Source of the DNA: a virus
Strand: one strand, 5' to 3'
IMG/VR virus record: IMGVR_UViG_3300042905_002178
Span: 1-37,426 of that record
Length of the DNA: 37,426 bases
How positions within the stretch are numbered: the stretch's first letter is position 1; each line of letters begins with the position of its first letter. The notes beneath the pieces were generated by a model. The model ran no database searches and was not told where the DNA came from. It saw nothing but the letters and a program-made list of their open reading frames with translations. Shown in pieces: positions 14,836 to 23,188 of the stretch. Position numbers and translations under genes: made by a program.

Positions 14836-15236
14836 CAGTTGTTGCCGTCAGTGATGGTCAGCGACGTGACCTGCACCGGCTGGCCCGAGACGATGGACAG
14901 CGTCGTGAGGTTGAGATCTGAACCCGACGTGCCGCAGTCACCATCGCACACGAAGGTGCCCGTGCTGTCGACGAGATAGAAGAACGCCGCCGTGCCCGTC
15001 GCGTTGGCCGACGTGTCGGAGAACGGCGTCGTGAACGTCAGCACACCCGACGACGACGAGCCGCAGGGATCGGCGCACGTCAGCTCGGCGAGCAACGTAC
15101 CGGCGGGAGTGCCGCCCTTCGTCGGCTTCGCGCCGCTGTAGATGCGGAGCAGGCCCGCGCCAGCGCCAGCGTCGATGGCGGCACGGATTGAGTCGACGCG
15201 AGTGTTACGGACGGTGTTTGCGATGCGGACAGCCAC
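14835..15236 (-). CDS. Beta-rich virion protein downstream of the tail tube gene (133 aa)
   Basis: The start is GTG at 15236, with GGGGTG upstream formed by the end of the tail tube gene; the longer frame to 15359 overlaps that gene heavily and is rejected. The N-terminus is a helix (ANTVRNTRVDSIRAAIDAG), followed by beta segments such as GLLRIYSGAKP. Two pairs of Cys (CADPC and CDGDC) may bind metal or form disulfides. The pattern resembles small phage proteins described as tail fibre or accessory proteins. The role is not certain. Confidence 0.72.
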   Translation of the reverse strand: MAVRIANTVRNTRVDSIRAAIDAGAGAGLLRIYSGAKPTKGGTPAGTLLAELTCADPCGSSSSGVLTFTTPFSDTSANATGTAAFFYLVDSTGTFVCDGDCGTSGSDLNLTTLSIVSGQPVQVTSLTITDGNN

Positions 15237-15240
15237 GGTG

Positions 15241-16470
15241 TCACCCCACAGAGAGGATAGCAGGAAGAGCGCCGGTGCCGGTGGCAACGACGCGAGCAAC
15301 GGTGAGGCCGTCGACGTGCTGCGTGGTGACCACGCAATCAGCCTCGGGCATGTAGGCATACATGACGGCCCCGATCTCGGTGCCGACCTGGAGTGACACC
15401 TTGCGGGTCACCGACACGTCGCCAGCGGCGTCGCTGTCGCCGATGAGGTCGTTCAGCGTCGGGCTTCCCGCGCTGTCTTGCAGTTCGCCAGCGAGGTTGG
15501 CGTCGCCGAGATAGACGCTGAATTCCATGGTGAACGTCTTGCCGTCGCCGGTGCTGCTCACGCCACCGACACGACCGTTCGTGCGCGTCGACGCAACACG
15601 GGGCGTCGTCGCCGCGCTGTAGTTGATCGTCAAGTCGCGGGCGATGACGTCGTTGCCGGCAAACCACATGCGGCAAGCGTCGACGACGATGGGGTTGCCC
15701 GACACAGGCTCGGCGTGGGCCGGGTTGGCTTCGGCAACGTCAGAGAACGACGTCGGGGAGAAGACCGACGTCATGCCGACAAGGCCGGCATTAGGCAGGG
15801 CAAGCGCCATCGACATCGGCATACAGCCGAAGTAGTCGCGCCGCCAATCCTCACCCTCTGCGGCGAACATCGCATGAACGTGGTGCGTGACGGCGTCAGC
15901 GACGGTGTAGACAGCGTTACGGAAGACGGTCGCGCCAGTCGTCGGGGTGCCGCTGTAGGGATGGTCCAGCGTCAGCGTCGTCGTGCCGCCACCGCTGGCG
16001 ATGCGACCCATCTGCAAGCCCGCCGACGAAGCGAAGGCGATAACCTGCCCGTTTGCGGTGGTCGTGCCGACGACGGCAATGATTCCCGACGCTGGCGTGT
16101 GACCCGATGAAGCGACCGTGGGCGCGACACCTGACGTCTGAGGGGCCACAGCGCCGAAGAGGCTGGCGAGCAGATAGCCCTGCTCCATCTTCGCTTCCCA
16201 GTCGGTGACAGCCGCGCCGGTGTTGGCGTTGACCCCGCGCATCTCGGTGGCGACGGAGATGTCGGCGAGGTCCTGCACACCACGGACATGCGAGTAGCGC
16301 CGGCCCGACAGCGACCGCAACGACCGCGCAATCGGCGCACGGTTGCGAGGCAAGAACGACGCGCCGTCGTCGGTGAGACGGAGGGGAACGAGCGTCGGCG
16401 TACCGCTGAACGTGAAAGCGTTCGTGTGGAGGCCGTAGCGCAACGTGGACAAGCGAGCGACGTCGGTCAT
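15241..16470 (-). CDS. Major tail (tube) protein, probable (409 aa)
   Basis: This 409-residue, mainly beta protein follows the tail-completion gene with an ATGA overlap, the standard place of the tail tube gene. The segment GKTFTMEFSVYLGDANLAGELQ and the preceding ARDLTINYS resemble the beta-strands and loop of siphovirus tail tube subunits. The central region (residues 100-190) is Gly/Thr/Ser-rich and may be an added surface domain, which would explain the length above the usual 200-300 residues. The ATG is at 16470. Assignment rests on order and pattern. Confidence 0.72.
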   Translation of the reverse strand: MTDVARLSTLRYGLHTNAFTFSGTPTLVPLRLTDDGASFLPRNRAPIARSLRSLSGRRYSHVRGVQDLADISVATEMRGVNANTGAAVTDWEAKMEQGYLLASLFGAVAPQTSGVAPTVASSGHTPASGIIAVVGTTTANGQVIAFASSAGLQMGRIASGGGTTTLTLDHPYSGTPTTGATVFRNAVYTVADAVTHHVHAMFAAEGEDWRRDYFGCMPMSMALALPNAGLVGMTSVFSPTSFSDVAEANPAHAEPVSGNPIVVDACRMWFAGNDVIARDLTINYSAATTPRVASTRTNGRVGGVSSTGDGKTFTMEFSVYLGDANLAGELQDSAGSPTLNDLIGDSDAAGDVSVTRKVSLQVGTEIGAVMYAYMPEADCVVTTQHVDGLTVARVVATGTGALPAILSVG

Positions 16471-16919
16471 GTGCTGTACCTCACTTCAAGAGTCATTCGG
16501 AGTCGGCGAGCACCGCTCACCTGCTCCACAGTGTAGGGCGCTACGTCGGTCCCTGCTGGCGTGACAGCGACGATGCCGCTCGTAGCGCGGTCCCAGTTGG
16601 ACCCGAGGGCGAATGCCGCCGCAAGTTGCGCGGCGTCGGTCGGGATGGCCTCGTCGATAGCCGAGGTGTTGCCGACGCTGTCGACGTACTCGACGACGAT
16701 CTCCCATGTCAGCCGATGCCGGGTCTGCTGCACCTGGTATGGCCCCTCGGCTGCACCCGACAACACGCGCCCCCACCATCGGCGCGACTGCGTACCGACC
16801 GTCTCGTCATGGCCCGCCACATCGTGCGTAAAGCGCGACGGGAGCCCACGCGAGACGACGGCAGGGGTGATGCCGCCGGGGATCGCCACAAGGGCGCGGC
16901 GGGCATCCTGCCACGTCAA
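16467..16919 (-). CDS. Tail completion/terminator-type protein (150 aa)
   Basis: The start is TTG at 16919, overlapping the upstream stop as TTGA, with a GAGG site upstream. The N-terminal helix MTWQDARRALVAIP and the following mixed alpha/beta sequence (RRWWGRVLSG, TWEIVVEYVD) match the size and pattern of tail terminator or minor tail proteins (lambda U-like, HK97 gp10-adjacent types) that cap the tail and join it to the head. It lies between the connector-type and tail tube genes, as expected. Confidence 0.7.
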   Translation of the reverse strand: MTWQDARRALVAIPGGITPAVVSRGLPSRFTHDVAGHDETVGTQSRRWWGRVLSGAAEGPYQVQQTRHRLTWEIVVEYVDSVGNTSAIDEAIPTDAAQLAAAFALGSNWDRATSGIVAVTPAGTDVAPYTVEQVSGARRLRMTLEVRYST

Positions 16920-17821
16920 CGTGAAATCCTCATGAAGCGCGGGCCTTGCGAGCCCGGCGTCGGAATCTCCGGCGTGACCTCGTCCTGCGAGCGGGTGATG
17001 AGGTCGATCCGGTCGTAGGTGGTCTGCTTGATCTGCTCGTAGCTGGCTTCAAGGCGCGACACGAATTCCGACGGCGCGGCTGGCCACTGGCGGGCGAGGT
17101 GGACCACCGTGGCGGCGGCGTGCATGGGCACGAGCACGTCGTCGGTAAGCACGTCTTCATCGAGGATGCCTCGCGCCGCAAGCGCCGGGACGAGAACCAT
17201 CCGCCATGAGGCTTGGATGGCCTCCTCGAGGGTGAGGTCTGACGATGACGCAATCTGCCGGACGACGGGGTAGGATTGCGTCAACTCTGTCGGCGACAGC
17301 GCAATCGACGTGATGCGCCGGACGACCCGAAAGGACTCGTCCCATTCACGGACGACGCCGTCGACCGTGGCGCGGAAGAGCACATAGCCCGCGCCGGGCT
17401 CGATGGTCTGTGCTGCCGTCAGGGCCACAGACACCGCCAGACCGCTCACAGTCGACGCATGGCCGATGTCGCAGGGCAGGGGCTCGGCAAGCCACAAAGT
17501 CGACAGGGTGCCACTACGGGCCGCGACAACCACCACCGGGCGGGCGCTTGATGAGTCGGTGACGAGATAGCGCCGGCCGGCGACGATTGCGACCGACGCC
17601 GCAAGGGGCAGACTGTCCGCACCCTCTGGCACCGCGCCTTGCGTCGTCGTCGACAGCGGATCGACCGTAGCGGCGACGTAGACACCGAGAGCATCGGGAG
17701 ACTGCGACGGGATGCGTCGCGCCGTCGCCGACGAGGGAATGCCGGTCGAGACACCGCCATCCGTCGACAGGCGCGGATACGACAGGATCGTGTCTGTGGA
17801 GCCGACCAGCACGCGCTGCAT
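16916..17821 (-). CDS. Head-tail connector/adaptor-type protein (301 aa)
   Basis: ATG at 17821 is preferred over an in-frame GTG at 17830. The N-terminal 190 residues are beta-rich. The C-terminal 110 residues are helical (LTLEEAIQASWRMVLVPALAARG, then a long helix ending in KQTTYDRIDLITRSQDE), a pattern seen in head-completion adaptors (SPP1 gp15/HK97 gp6 type). No clear ribosome-binding site precedes the start. Instead the 22-bp late element with a TATAGT-like sequence lies a few bases upstream, so transcription may begin very close to the start codon. It is the first gene after a strong terminator. Confidence 0.68.
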   Translation of the reverse strand: MQRVLVGSTDTILSYPRLSTDGGVSTGIPSSATARRIPSQSPDALGVYVAATVDPLSTTTQGAVPEGADSLPLAASVAIVAGRRYLVTDSSSARPVVVVAARSGTLSTLWLAEPLPCDIGHASTVSGLAVSVALTAAQTIEPGAGYVLFRATVDGVVREWDESFRVVRRITSIALSPTELTQSYPVVRQIASSSDLTLEEAIQASWRMVLVPALAARGILDEDVLTDDVLVPMHAAATVVHLARQWPAAPSEFVSRLEASYEQIKQTTYDRIDLITRSQDEVTPEIPTPGSQGPRFMRISR

Positions 17822-17823
17822 GG

Positions 17824-17845
17824 CCTGCACTATAATGCAGTTGAC
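17824..17845. promoter_or_regulatory. 22-bp late-operon element, copy C
   Basis: It matches 3758-3779 at 19 of 22 positions and contains CTGCACTATAATGCAG followed by TTGAC. On the minus strand it includes TATAGT, a reasonable -10, about 10 bases before the connector gene's ATG. Position between a terminator and the first gene of a segment fits a promoter/operator. Confidence 0.65.
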
Positions 17846-17865
17846 GGCTTGGCGCTACCTGTGCG

Positions 17866-17908
17866 CAAAAACGCGCCCCCGGTCACCGCACCATGCGGAG
17901 CCGGGGGC
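17866..17908 (-). terminator. Intrinsic terminator after the HK97-gp10-like gene
   Basis: An 8-bp GC stem (17875-17882 with 17901-17908) encloses a nested short hairpin in the loop, and on the minus strand it is followed by GCGTTTTTG. It lies 28 bases past the stop codon of the upstream gene and separates the head-packaging genes from the connector/tail genes. Confidence 0.8.
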
Positions 17909-17936
17909 TAGGCGAGCTGACGCCATGAGCGGCGGT

Positions 17937-18548
17937 CTAACCGAAGACTTTTGCCTTGCCAAGCAGCACGTTCAGTTCGCGCTCTTGATCTGGCGTCAAG
18001 CCCATAAACGGCCGCGCTGGCGTCGTCGAGGTGCCGTGGTGGATCCAGTAGCCGAGCACGTTGTGTGGCGGTCCCTGTTCGCCGGTCTTGATTTGTCGCT
18101 GGCCTGATTCGCGCTTGAGGTCGCGTTCAAGTTGACGGGCTTCACCACGTCTCAGGGTCTTGCTGATGCCTGCCTCGCCGAACCGCCCCTCGACAAGGCC
18201 AGCACGACGGAGCGCCCTGATCTCTGACGGCGCACGGACCTGGCTGCTGGACCCAGTGTCAGGCGCGATGACAACTTCAACACCGGTTCCGGTGATGCGC
18301 GTTTCGCGGACTTTGATCGAATTCATGAGTCCGCCGGTCAAGCGTAGGTCTATCTTCTGATCCTCGCCCATGCGCTGTAGCTGTCGTCGGTATTGCGTCG
18401 AGTAGGACGCAAACGCTTGCCCCGTCGACGAGATACCTTGATCCGTGCGCCGCAGGATCGCGCCGGGCACGAAGGCACCGATGACCTTGGCCGCCTTCTC
18501 GGGGTCAAACTTTACCGGGGTTCCGCTCCGTTTAGTTGTGATGCCCAC
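17937..18548 (-). CDS. HK97-gp10-like / virion morphogenesis protein (203 aa)
   Basis: The GTG at 18548 is chosen for the GGAGGTGA site just upstream; it starts right after the head-morphogenesis stop. The product is basic and ends with YWIHHGTSTTPARPFMGL followed by a helix. The 'PARPFMG' segment is characteristic of the HK97 gp10 and Mu gpG (virion morphogenesis) superfamily, which works in tail-head joining or tail completion. The N-terminal third is helical (QAFASYSTQYRRQLQRM). It is followed by a strong terminator. Confidence 0.78.
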   Translation of the reverse strand: MGITTKRSGTPVKFDPEKAAKVIGAFVPGAILRRTDQGISSTGQAFASYSTQYRRQLQRMGEDQKIDLRLTGGLMNSIKVRETRITGTGVEVVIAPDTGSSSQVRAPSEIRALRRAGLVEGRFGEAGISKTLRRGEARQLERDLKRESGQRQIKTGEQGPPHNVLGYWIHHGTSTTPARPFMGLTPDQERELNVLLGKAKVFG

Positions 18549-18552
18549 GTCG

Positions 18553-19368
18553 TCACCTCCGTTGCAGAGCCATTGTCTCAGCGTCGATGATGAGCCTGGA
18601 CCCATCGGGCCGATAGATCTCGATGCCCTCACGGACCGCCGTCTCTACCGTCGTCGGTGCCCAGCTATGACGGCAGTTGTACCCGCCGCAGTAGTCGTCG
18701 GCAGGAAGCCCCTGTCCGTTGTCGAGGCGGGCCGGGTCCGTGACCGCCTTGCCGACCCACGTTCGACAGAAGGGCCGGTTCTTCGCGTCGCGTGGCCCGA
18801 CGTAGACGTAGACGAGGTCGAGTTCCGCCTCAACCTCACGGGCCGCAGAGATGACGGACCGCCGACCCACCGCCATGATAGCGGCATCGACTGCGGCCGA
18901 CGCACGGACATACGTCGTCGACAGTCGCGCCCGCACCTCTTCGATGACGTCGGCAAGCGACTCACTGGACGTGATGCCGCGAGACACGGCGTCGCGCATC
19001 TCCTCACGGGCCAACCTGAAAACCGCGACGACGTCGGCGACTTGGCCGTTAACGATGGCGTCTAACTCTCGTCGTGCATCGACCGATAGCGCCGAAGGAG
19101 GCGTACCCAAGACAGCGGCGACGGCTTCGATGGCGCGTTGTCCGACAACACCGCGTACCGTTTCCCCCTCGGCTTCCAGTCGGCGACGTACCTGCGAGAG
19201 GACAGCCGCTGAAGTCTGCGCCTGTCGGCGGACGAGGCTGTCCTCTCCGGGGACGGTGTCGAGGGACAAGAGGATTCGGAGCAGGTCGCGCTCAAGTGCC
19301 ACCTCAAGACGTCGCAGATCCTCGACGGCGGCATCGGCGACGACGCCGGCAGCATCTGCCCCGCTCAC
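18553..19368 (-). CDS. Phage head morphogenesis protein (SPP1 gp7 / Mu F-like, 271 aa)
   Basis: The start is GTG at 19368, overlapping the portal stop as GTGA. A long helical N-terminus (residues 1-180) leads into the conserved C-terminal motif: DAKNRPFCRTWVG (Cys201), then YCGGYNCRHSW (Cys227, Cys232, His234, Trp236). This Cys/His motif defines the minor head protein family, whose members bind the portal and enter the procapsid in a few copies. Gene order terminase-portal-gp7 is conserved. No protease or ADP-ribosyltransferase domain is fused. Confidence 0.88.
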   Translation of the reverse strand: MSGADAAGVVADAAVEDLRRLEVALERDLLRILLSLDTVPGEDSLVRRQAQTSAAVLSQVRRRLEAEGETVRGVVGQRAIEAVAAVLGTPPSALSVDARRELDAIVNGQVADVVAVFRLAREEMRDAVSRGITSSESLADVIEEVRARLSTTYVRASAAVDAAIMAVGRRSVISAAREVEAELDLVYVYVGPRDAKNRPFCRTWVGKAVTDPARLDNGQGLPADDYCGGYNCRHSWAPTTVETAVREGIEIYRPDGSRLIIDAETMALQRR

Positions 19369-20912
19369 GACGTGGCCTCATCCTCTTCCTCGTCCTCTTC
19401 CTCGACGACGGTTGTCTCTCGCCGCGCCGTGAACGGCGAACCCGCCAATGCGCCGGGCAGACTGACCTGTGGCGCACGGACGGCCCGCATCTGCTCAAGG
19501 TACGCTTCCGCCGTCGCACGGTCGGCAGACAAGCCCAGCATCACGCGAGCATCGGCCTCGTCGATGAGCCCGGCTTCCTTGAGCGCCAGCACACGATCCT
19601 GCTTCTCTTGATCGGCCTCATAGGTCTTGCCGGTCGACAGCGTGACCATCGGCTTGACGTCGCCAAACTCATCGGGGCTCTGTGGATCAAACAAGCGCAA
19701 CACGTCGACGACGATTGGCAGAAGCTGGCCCTCTTCGAACGCCTTGAAGATGGGTCGGCTTTCCGCAACGCGCTGGTCATGCGGTGCATTCGCGATCATG
19801 CGTGACACGCCGGACTGCGGCGCACCGGGTTCGACGGCGTAGGCGTCTGGGCTGTTGCCTCGCGACACGCCGAGTTCTTGCAGGTCGCGTGTTGCGCTGG
19901 CCTCGATGGCGGCATGGTCCGCGCCGGCAGTCTGTGCTTGCAGCGTCTCGCCGGACCCGATTTGCAGGACGACACCTGGACCGCCGACAAGTTCGCTCGT
20001 CTCGCGAGTGAGGCCGCTGTAGACCCACGTTGCATGGGCCTGCATGTCGACGACGTGCTGCCGATTGGACCGCGACACGTTCAGCCTGTCGACGTTGGCC
20101 ACGACGTCACGGTCAGGGTCAGGCCAGATACCGCCAGCGCCGGGCTCGATACGAAGGAACGCGCCGGGGAAGCGGCCTTCGTATGCCTCCGACGCCGTCG
20201 CAGTCTTGCCGTCCTCCGACACGCGCCGATGCGACCACGCGCCGAACGACACGAGATTGCCGGCATCGTCCTCGACAAACTCCCGTGACCACACCCACCA
20301 CAAAGGCGACGCCGACGACGGCGTGGCTTGCTTGATGGCGCACAGCCACAAGGCATCGGGGTCATCGGGGGCCGATGGGTGCGCCAGCGTGACGACGTCG
20401 TGCGTCCAGTAGATCTGGCAAACCAGCTTGCCGATGTCGCCAATGCGTCGCCAGCCAATCATGGCAAACGACGCACGAACGCCAGCGTGGCAGCGCCGTT
20501 CCATCTCTGGCATGACGACGTCGATGCCGGCCTCGTCAAGCCCACGGCGGAAGGCGACAAGGCGCTCGTCCTCTTCGTCCAGCGCCTCGCCCTCGTCGTC
20601 GACAAGGGTGCGGTCCGCTGGCGTGGCGTAGACGCCGCTGTCCTGTCGAGCGAAGAACCGAAGCCAGTTGACGGGGTCAATCGGCAATTGCTGGTAAGTG
20701 CGGGGATAGGCCTTTTTCAGCGCGTCGCGAATGACGCTGGCCTGGTCGCCCGAGTAGCGCACCGCAAGCCCCTTGACGACGCTGTCATAGTCGGCGGGTC
20801 GGGTCTTGCGGCCAGCGTCGAGCAACGCCGACAACTGGTCTGGCATCCATGCGCCGGCCTGCTGTCGGATTGTCTCGATCACGGCATCGCTTGCGGCGTT
20901 GTAGGAAATCAT
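19365..20912 (-). CDS. Portal protein (515 aa)
   Basis: Size, position after the large terminase and before the head morphogenesis gene, and the sequence pattern fit a DUF935 (Mu gp29) or SPP1 gp6-like portal. The N-terminal half contains YPRTYQQLPIDPVNWLRFFARQ and the segment EMERRCHAGVRASFAMIGWRR; the region around residues 285-370 would form the clip/stem and crown. The C-terminus is an acidic run of Glu and Asp (about residues 500-512). Twelve copies would form the DNA-entry ring at one capsid vertex. The ATG at 20912 has an AGGG site. Confidence 0.82.
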   Translation of the reverse strand: MISYNAASDAVIETIRQQAGAWMPDQLSALLDAGRKTRPADYDSVVKGLAVRYSGDQASVIRDALKKAYPRTYQQLPIDPVNWLRFFARQDSGVYATPADRTLVDDEGEALDEEDERLVAFRRGLDEAGIDVVMPEMERRCHAGVRASFAMIGWRRIGDIGKLVCQIYWTHDVVTLAHPSAPDDPDALWLCAIKQATPSSASPLWWVWSREFVEDDAGNLVSFGAWSHRRVSEDGKTATASEAYEGRFPGAFLRIEPGAGGIWPDPDRDVVANVDRLNVSRSNRQHVVDMQAHATWVYSGLTRETSELVGGPGVVLQIGSGETLQAQTAGADHAAIEASATRDLQELGVSRGNSPDAYAVEPGAPQSGVSRMIANAPHDQRVAESRPIFKAFEEGQLLPIVVDVLRLFDPQSPDEFGDVKPMVTLSTGKTYEADQEKQDRVLALKEAGLIDEADARVMLGLSADRATAEAYLEQMRAVRAPQVSLPGALAGSPFTARRETTVVEEEDEEEDEATS

Positions 20913-20954
20913 GCCGCAACCCTACCACGCCAAAAGTCAAGCGGAAACACCCGG

Positions 20955-22268
20955 TCAGACTCGCCCCCATTCATCGGTGAGGGCGTCAGTTGGGGCCGTC
21001 TGGTTGGCGCGTGGTCGATGGACGGGCCATTGCCAATGACACAGATAGCCGAGGGCATCGATACCGTGATCGATATCGCCGCGCTTGTCGGGGTCGCCAT
21101 TGCGGTCCAGCGCCTGCGTTTCCAGCGCCCGAGTAAGCACGGGGGCAGCCGCAGCATCGACGGTGACGCGACGGTCGCGGAAGAGGACGTTAAGCGTGTT
21201 GACCCTGTCCTTGACGGGCGGGTTTGCGTTGCCATGCACCGGCCGAAACCCGGCTTGCGTCAGTAGCGCAACGTCGCTCTTTGTCGACGTGGAACGAAGC
21301 GCCGTGCCGCTGGCGTCGACGAACGCCTGTAGTCTCATCTGGTACACGTCGTCTCGCGTGTAGTGCCTCCCTCGTGTGCGGGTGAGGTAGTGCGCGATCC
21401 ACTGCGCCACGCGCTCAGCGTGTTCGTCCGTCGTCGTTCCGCCCTCTTTGATCACCTCGCCGACGACGTGTGTTGTGCGCTGCGACTGGTCCGTCTCGAC
21501 GACGATCCAATGCATGTAGCGCACGTTGAAATCGCATGCGATTTGGATGGTGCCGCGATTGACGACAGGCGACACGCAATGCACCCGCCGGTCGAATCGG
21601 CCATAGACGCGCCCACCCTTGGCCGTGCGGACGCCGTCAAGTTTTTCGCTGGCCGTGCTGTCGTCCATGCGTTGACGCATCGATTCCACATACGTCGACG
21701 ACAGATAGCTGTTCGCCGACGACGTCACGCTCCATTGCCGCACATCGGGCGACGGCTTGGCGAGGATCATCTCGTAGGCAGGACCGTAGCCTTCAGGAGT
21801 GCCCGTCAGCACGATTTGCTGACACGGACCCATGCTGACACGGGCCATCGCCGTCGTCAGGGCCTCGACGTCGCACAGTTCCCACTCGTCGACGAGCAGC
21901 CCGCCAGCGGTGATGCCTTCAAGGGAGCGGGGTTCGTCGGCACTGCGACAAAGGATCTCCACCTGCCGTTTGCGCCCGATGGTGAGGATTTTGTCGGTCT
22001 TGTGCCACGTGTAGGGCAAGCGCCACGCATCCAGCATCCGCCGCGCCGTCGCGACAAAAACGTCAACGACCATGCGGTAGGTAGGCTCTACGACGAGGAC
22101 GGGGAACCCGCCAGATCTGAAAGCCATGTCGACGACGGCCGCGACACCGGCGACCGTTTTCCCGCTTCGGTAGCCGCCTTGGAGTACCTTGATCCTCGAC
22201 GTCCTGTCACCCACGAGCGCAAGCTGGTGAGGTAGCAGGGTCGCCGCGCCGCGCTGGATATTCAGCAC
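20955..22268 (-). CDS. terL: Large terminase subunit (437 aa)
   Basis: The ATPase domain has Walker A at residues 31-38 (GGYRSGKT), Walker B at 123-128 (GLLVDE) and motif III at 155-160 (TGTPEG). The nuclease domain has acidic residues at 246 (ACDFN), 318 (FVDASG) and 398-400, followed by HGIDALGY (401-408), the usual third acidic block of the RNase H-like terminase nuclease. It pumps DNA into the procapsid and cuts concatemers. The GTG start at 22268 lies 6 bases after the upstream stop. The length is typical. All key residues are present, so it should be active. Confidence 0.95.
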   Translation of the reverse strand: MLNIQRGAATLLPHQLALVGDRTSRIKVLQGGYRSGKTVAGVAAVVDMAFRSGGFPVLVVEPTYRMVVDVFVATARRMLDAWRLPYTWHKTDKILTIGRKRQVEILCRSADEPRSLEGITAGGLLVDEWELCDVEALTTAMARVSMGPCQQIVLTGTPEGYGPAYEMILAKPSPDVRQWSVTSSANSYLSSTYVESMRQRMDDSTASEKLDGVRTAKGGRVYGRFDRRVHCVSPVVNRGTIQIACDFNVRYMHWIVVETDQSQRTTHVVGEVIKEGGTTTDEHAERVAQWIAHYLTRTRGRHYTRDDVYQMRLQAFVDASGTALRSTSTKSDVALLTQAGFRPVHGNANPPVKDRVNTLNVLFRDRRVTVDAAAAPVLTRALETQALDRNGDPDKRGDIDHGIDALGYLCHWQWPVHRPRANQTAPTDALTDEWGRV

Positions 22269-22274
22269 GGTGCG

Positions 22275-22787
22275 CTATTTCCGGTCGGCGGTCGTGACCA
22301 CCGCAGGCACCCAATCCACCACGTCGACCGTGTCCGGCGCGTCGGCCACCGTGCGTCCAGGCGGCCCGTAGCGGGCAGGGTCGAGGGCCGCCAGCATGGC
22401 GAGGATGGCGGCACGGTCGCCGTCGTCCGCTAGGGCTGCTAGGCGCTCCTCAAGTTCTTCGATGGACGGTCGCCGCCAGTTGGCTCCCATCGCCACCATG
22501 GTCCCGTTGTCGCGGTGCTCGGGCTCCCATCGTGCGTGAGGCGCTAGGGCGATGTCGAGGATCATCTTTGCCGCTGCGTTGCGATCCTTGCTGTCGGCCT
22601 CGACGACAGAGAGGCGCTCGGCGTCGGTGAGGTCCGGCACGACGTCGGGGTTGCCGACGGCTTTGGCGTACTGGACGCGCAAGATGTGATCGGTCGCCGT
22701 GCGGAGCCAGCGAGAGAGAGGCAGGCGATCAGACGCCCGCCCGGAACCGGGACGGGGAGGGGACGGCATAGGCAAGCATCTTGCCAT
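22275..22787 (-). CDS. Probable small terminase subunit (170 aa)
   Basis: The gene ends 6 bases before the large terminase start, the usual place of the small subunit. The product has a helical region (residues 25-110, including TDHILRVQYAKAVG and a LTDAERLSVVEADSKDRNAAAK segment) and an Ala/Asp-rich helix near residues 110-140; small terminases are helical with a DNA-binding N-terminus and an oligomerising centre. The start is uncertain: ATG at 22787 or 22769, neither with a ribosome-binding site, and a terminator hairpin lies just upstream, which excludes the longer frame. No clear helix-turn-helix is visible, so assignment rests on position. Confidence 0.6.
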   Translation of the reverse strand: MARCLPMPSPPRPGSGRASDRLPLSRWLRTATDHILRVQYAKAVGNPDVVPDLTDAERLSVVEADSKDRNAAAKMILDIALAPHARWEPEHRDNGTMVAMGANWRRPSIEELEERLAALADDGDRAAILAMLAALDPARYGPPGRTVADAPDTVDVVDWVPAVVTTADRK

Positions 22788-22794
22788 ATTGGCA

Positions 22795-22826
22795 CAAAAA
22801 AACAAACCCCCGACACCATGCCGGGG
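22795..22826 (-). terminator. Intrinsic terminator upstream of the probable small terminase
   Basis: An 8-bp stem with one G-U pair (22808-22815 with 22819-22826), a 3-base loop and a TTTGTTTTTTT tract on the minus strand. It would stop read-through from the primase-helicase message, or end a transcript made within the non-coding region. Confidence 0.8.
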
Positions 22827-22891
22827 ATCGTTTGCCTTGTCAGGGCTCCATCGTGGGCGTTGTGTAGCGCGTGGTGGCGATGGAGGCAACG

Positions 22892-22924
22892 ACAAAAACC
22901 AAACCCCGCCAGCGCAGGCGGGGT
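22892..22924 (-). terminator. Intrinsic terminator in the non-coding region
   Basis: A stem of about 8 bp (accccgcc at 22903-22910 with ggcggggt at 22917-22924) with a 6-base loop, followed on the minus strand by a T-rich run (TTTGGTTTTTG). It lies about 80 bases before the next terminator, so this region holds tandem stop signals. Confidence 0.7.
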
Positions 22925-23077
22925 CCAGTCGCGATCCGGTGGGGTGTCCGGTGCTCGCCAACCCGCCGAGAGACGGTAGCGGGGTGGCGTGGGTGGGAGG
23001 CTAGCAGCAATCACCCGCCAGATCAATTCTTCCAATCCGTTGGACCACACGGTCGATAACTGGCCCGCATCACCACC

Positions 23078-23188
23078 GTAACATCGTAACCCCCCTAAAG
23101 GGGGGGGTTACGTTACGTTACGCTGTGAGTGCCTTTGCCACCGTAGCAGTTACCACCTGTTACCGTCCTGTTACGTTACGTTACGCTG
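23078..23188. repeat. GTTAC iteron cluster with two identical 19-bp copies
   Basis: GTTAC occurs eight times in direct orientation and twice inverted within 111 bases. Two exact copies of GTTACGTTACGTTACGCTG lie at 23107-23125 and 23170-23188, exactly 63 bp apart. The second overlaps the stop codon of the primase-helicase gene. Iterons next to a replication gene often mark an origin. Confidence 0.75.
23085..23112 (-). terminator. Strong hairpin after the primase-helicase gene
   Basis: An 11-bp stem (cgtaacccccc at 23085-23095 with ggggggttacg at 23102-23112) encloses a 6-base loop. It incorporates three GTTAC/GTAAC repeat units. No T-run follows on either strand, so it may be a DNA or RNA structural element as well as a terminator. 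Confidence 0.55.

Larger units (their letters stand above)
22788..23180. other. Non-coding region with three hairpins and GTTAC iterons
   Basis: This 393-base gap lies between the primase-helicase stop and the probable small terminase start. It holds three hairpins (23085-23112, 22902-22924, 22808-22826), two of them followed by T-runs on the minus strand, and a cluster of GTTAC repeats. Frames that cross it lack ribosome-binding sites and look like chance. An origin, a late-promoter region or a small RNA are all possible. Confidence 0.7.

Noticed and set aside
22275-22961. The longer (228-residue) version of the small terminase
   Set aside because: The extra N-terminus would cross an intrinsic terminator and is rich in Pro and Arg without recognisable structure.
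22562-23050. A 162-codon leftward frame upstream of the terminase
   Set aside because: It overlaps the probable small terminase in another frame and reads through two hairpins with terminator features. It has no ribosome-binding site.
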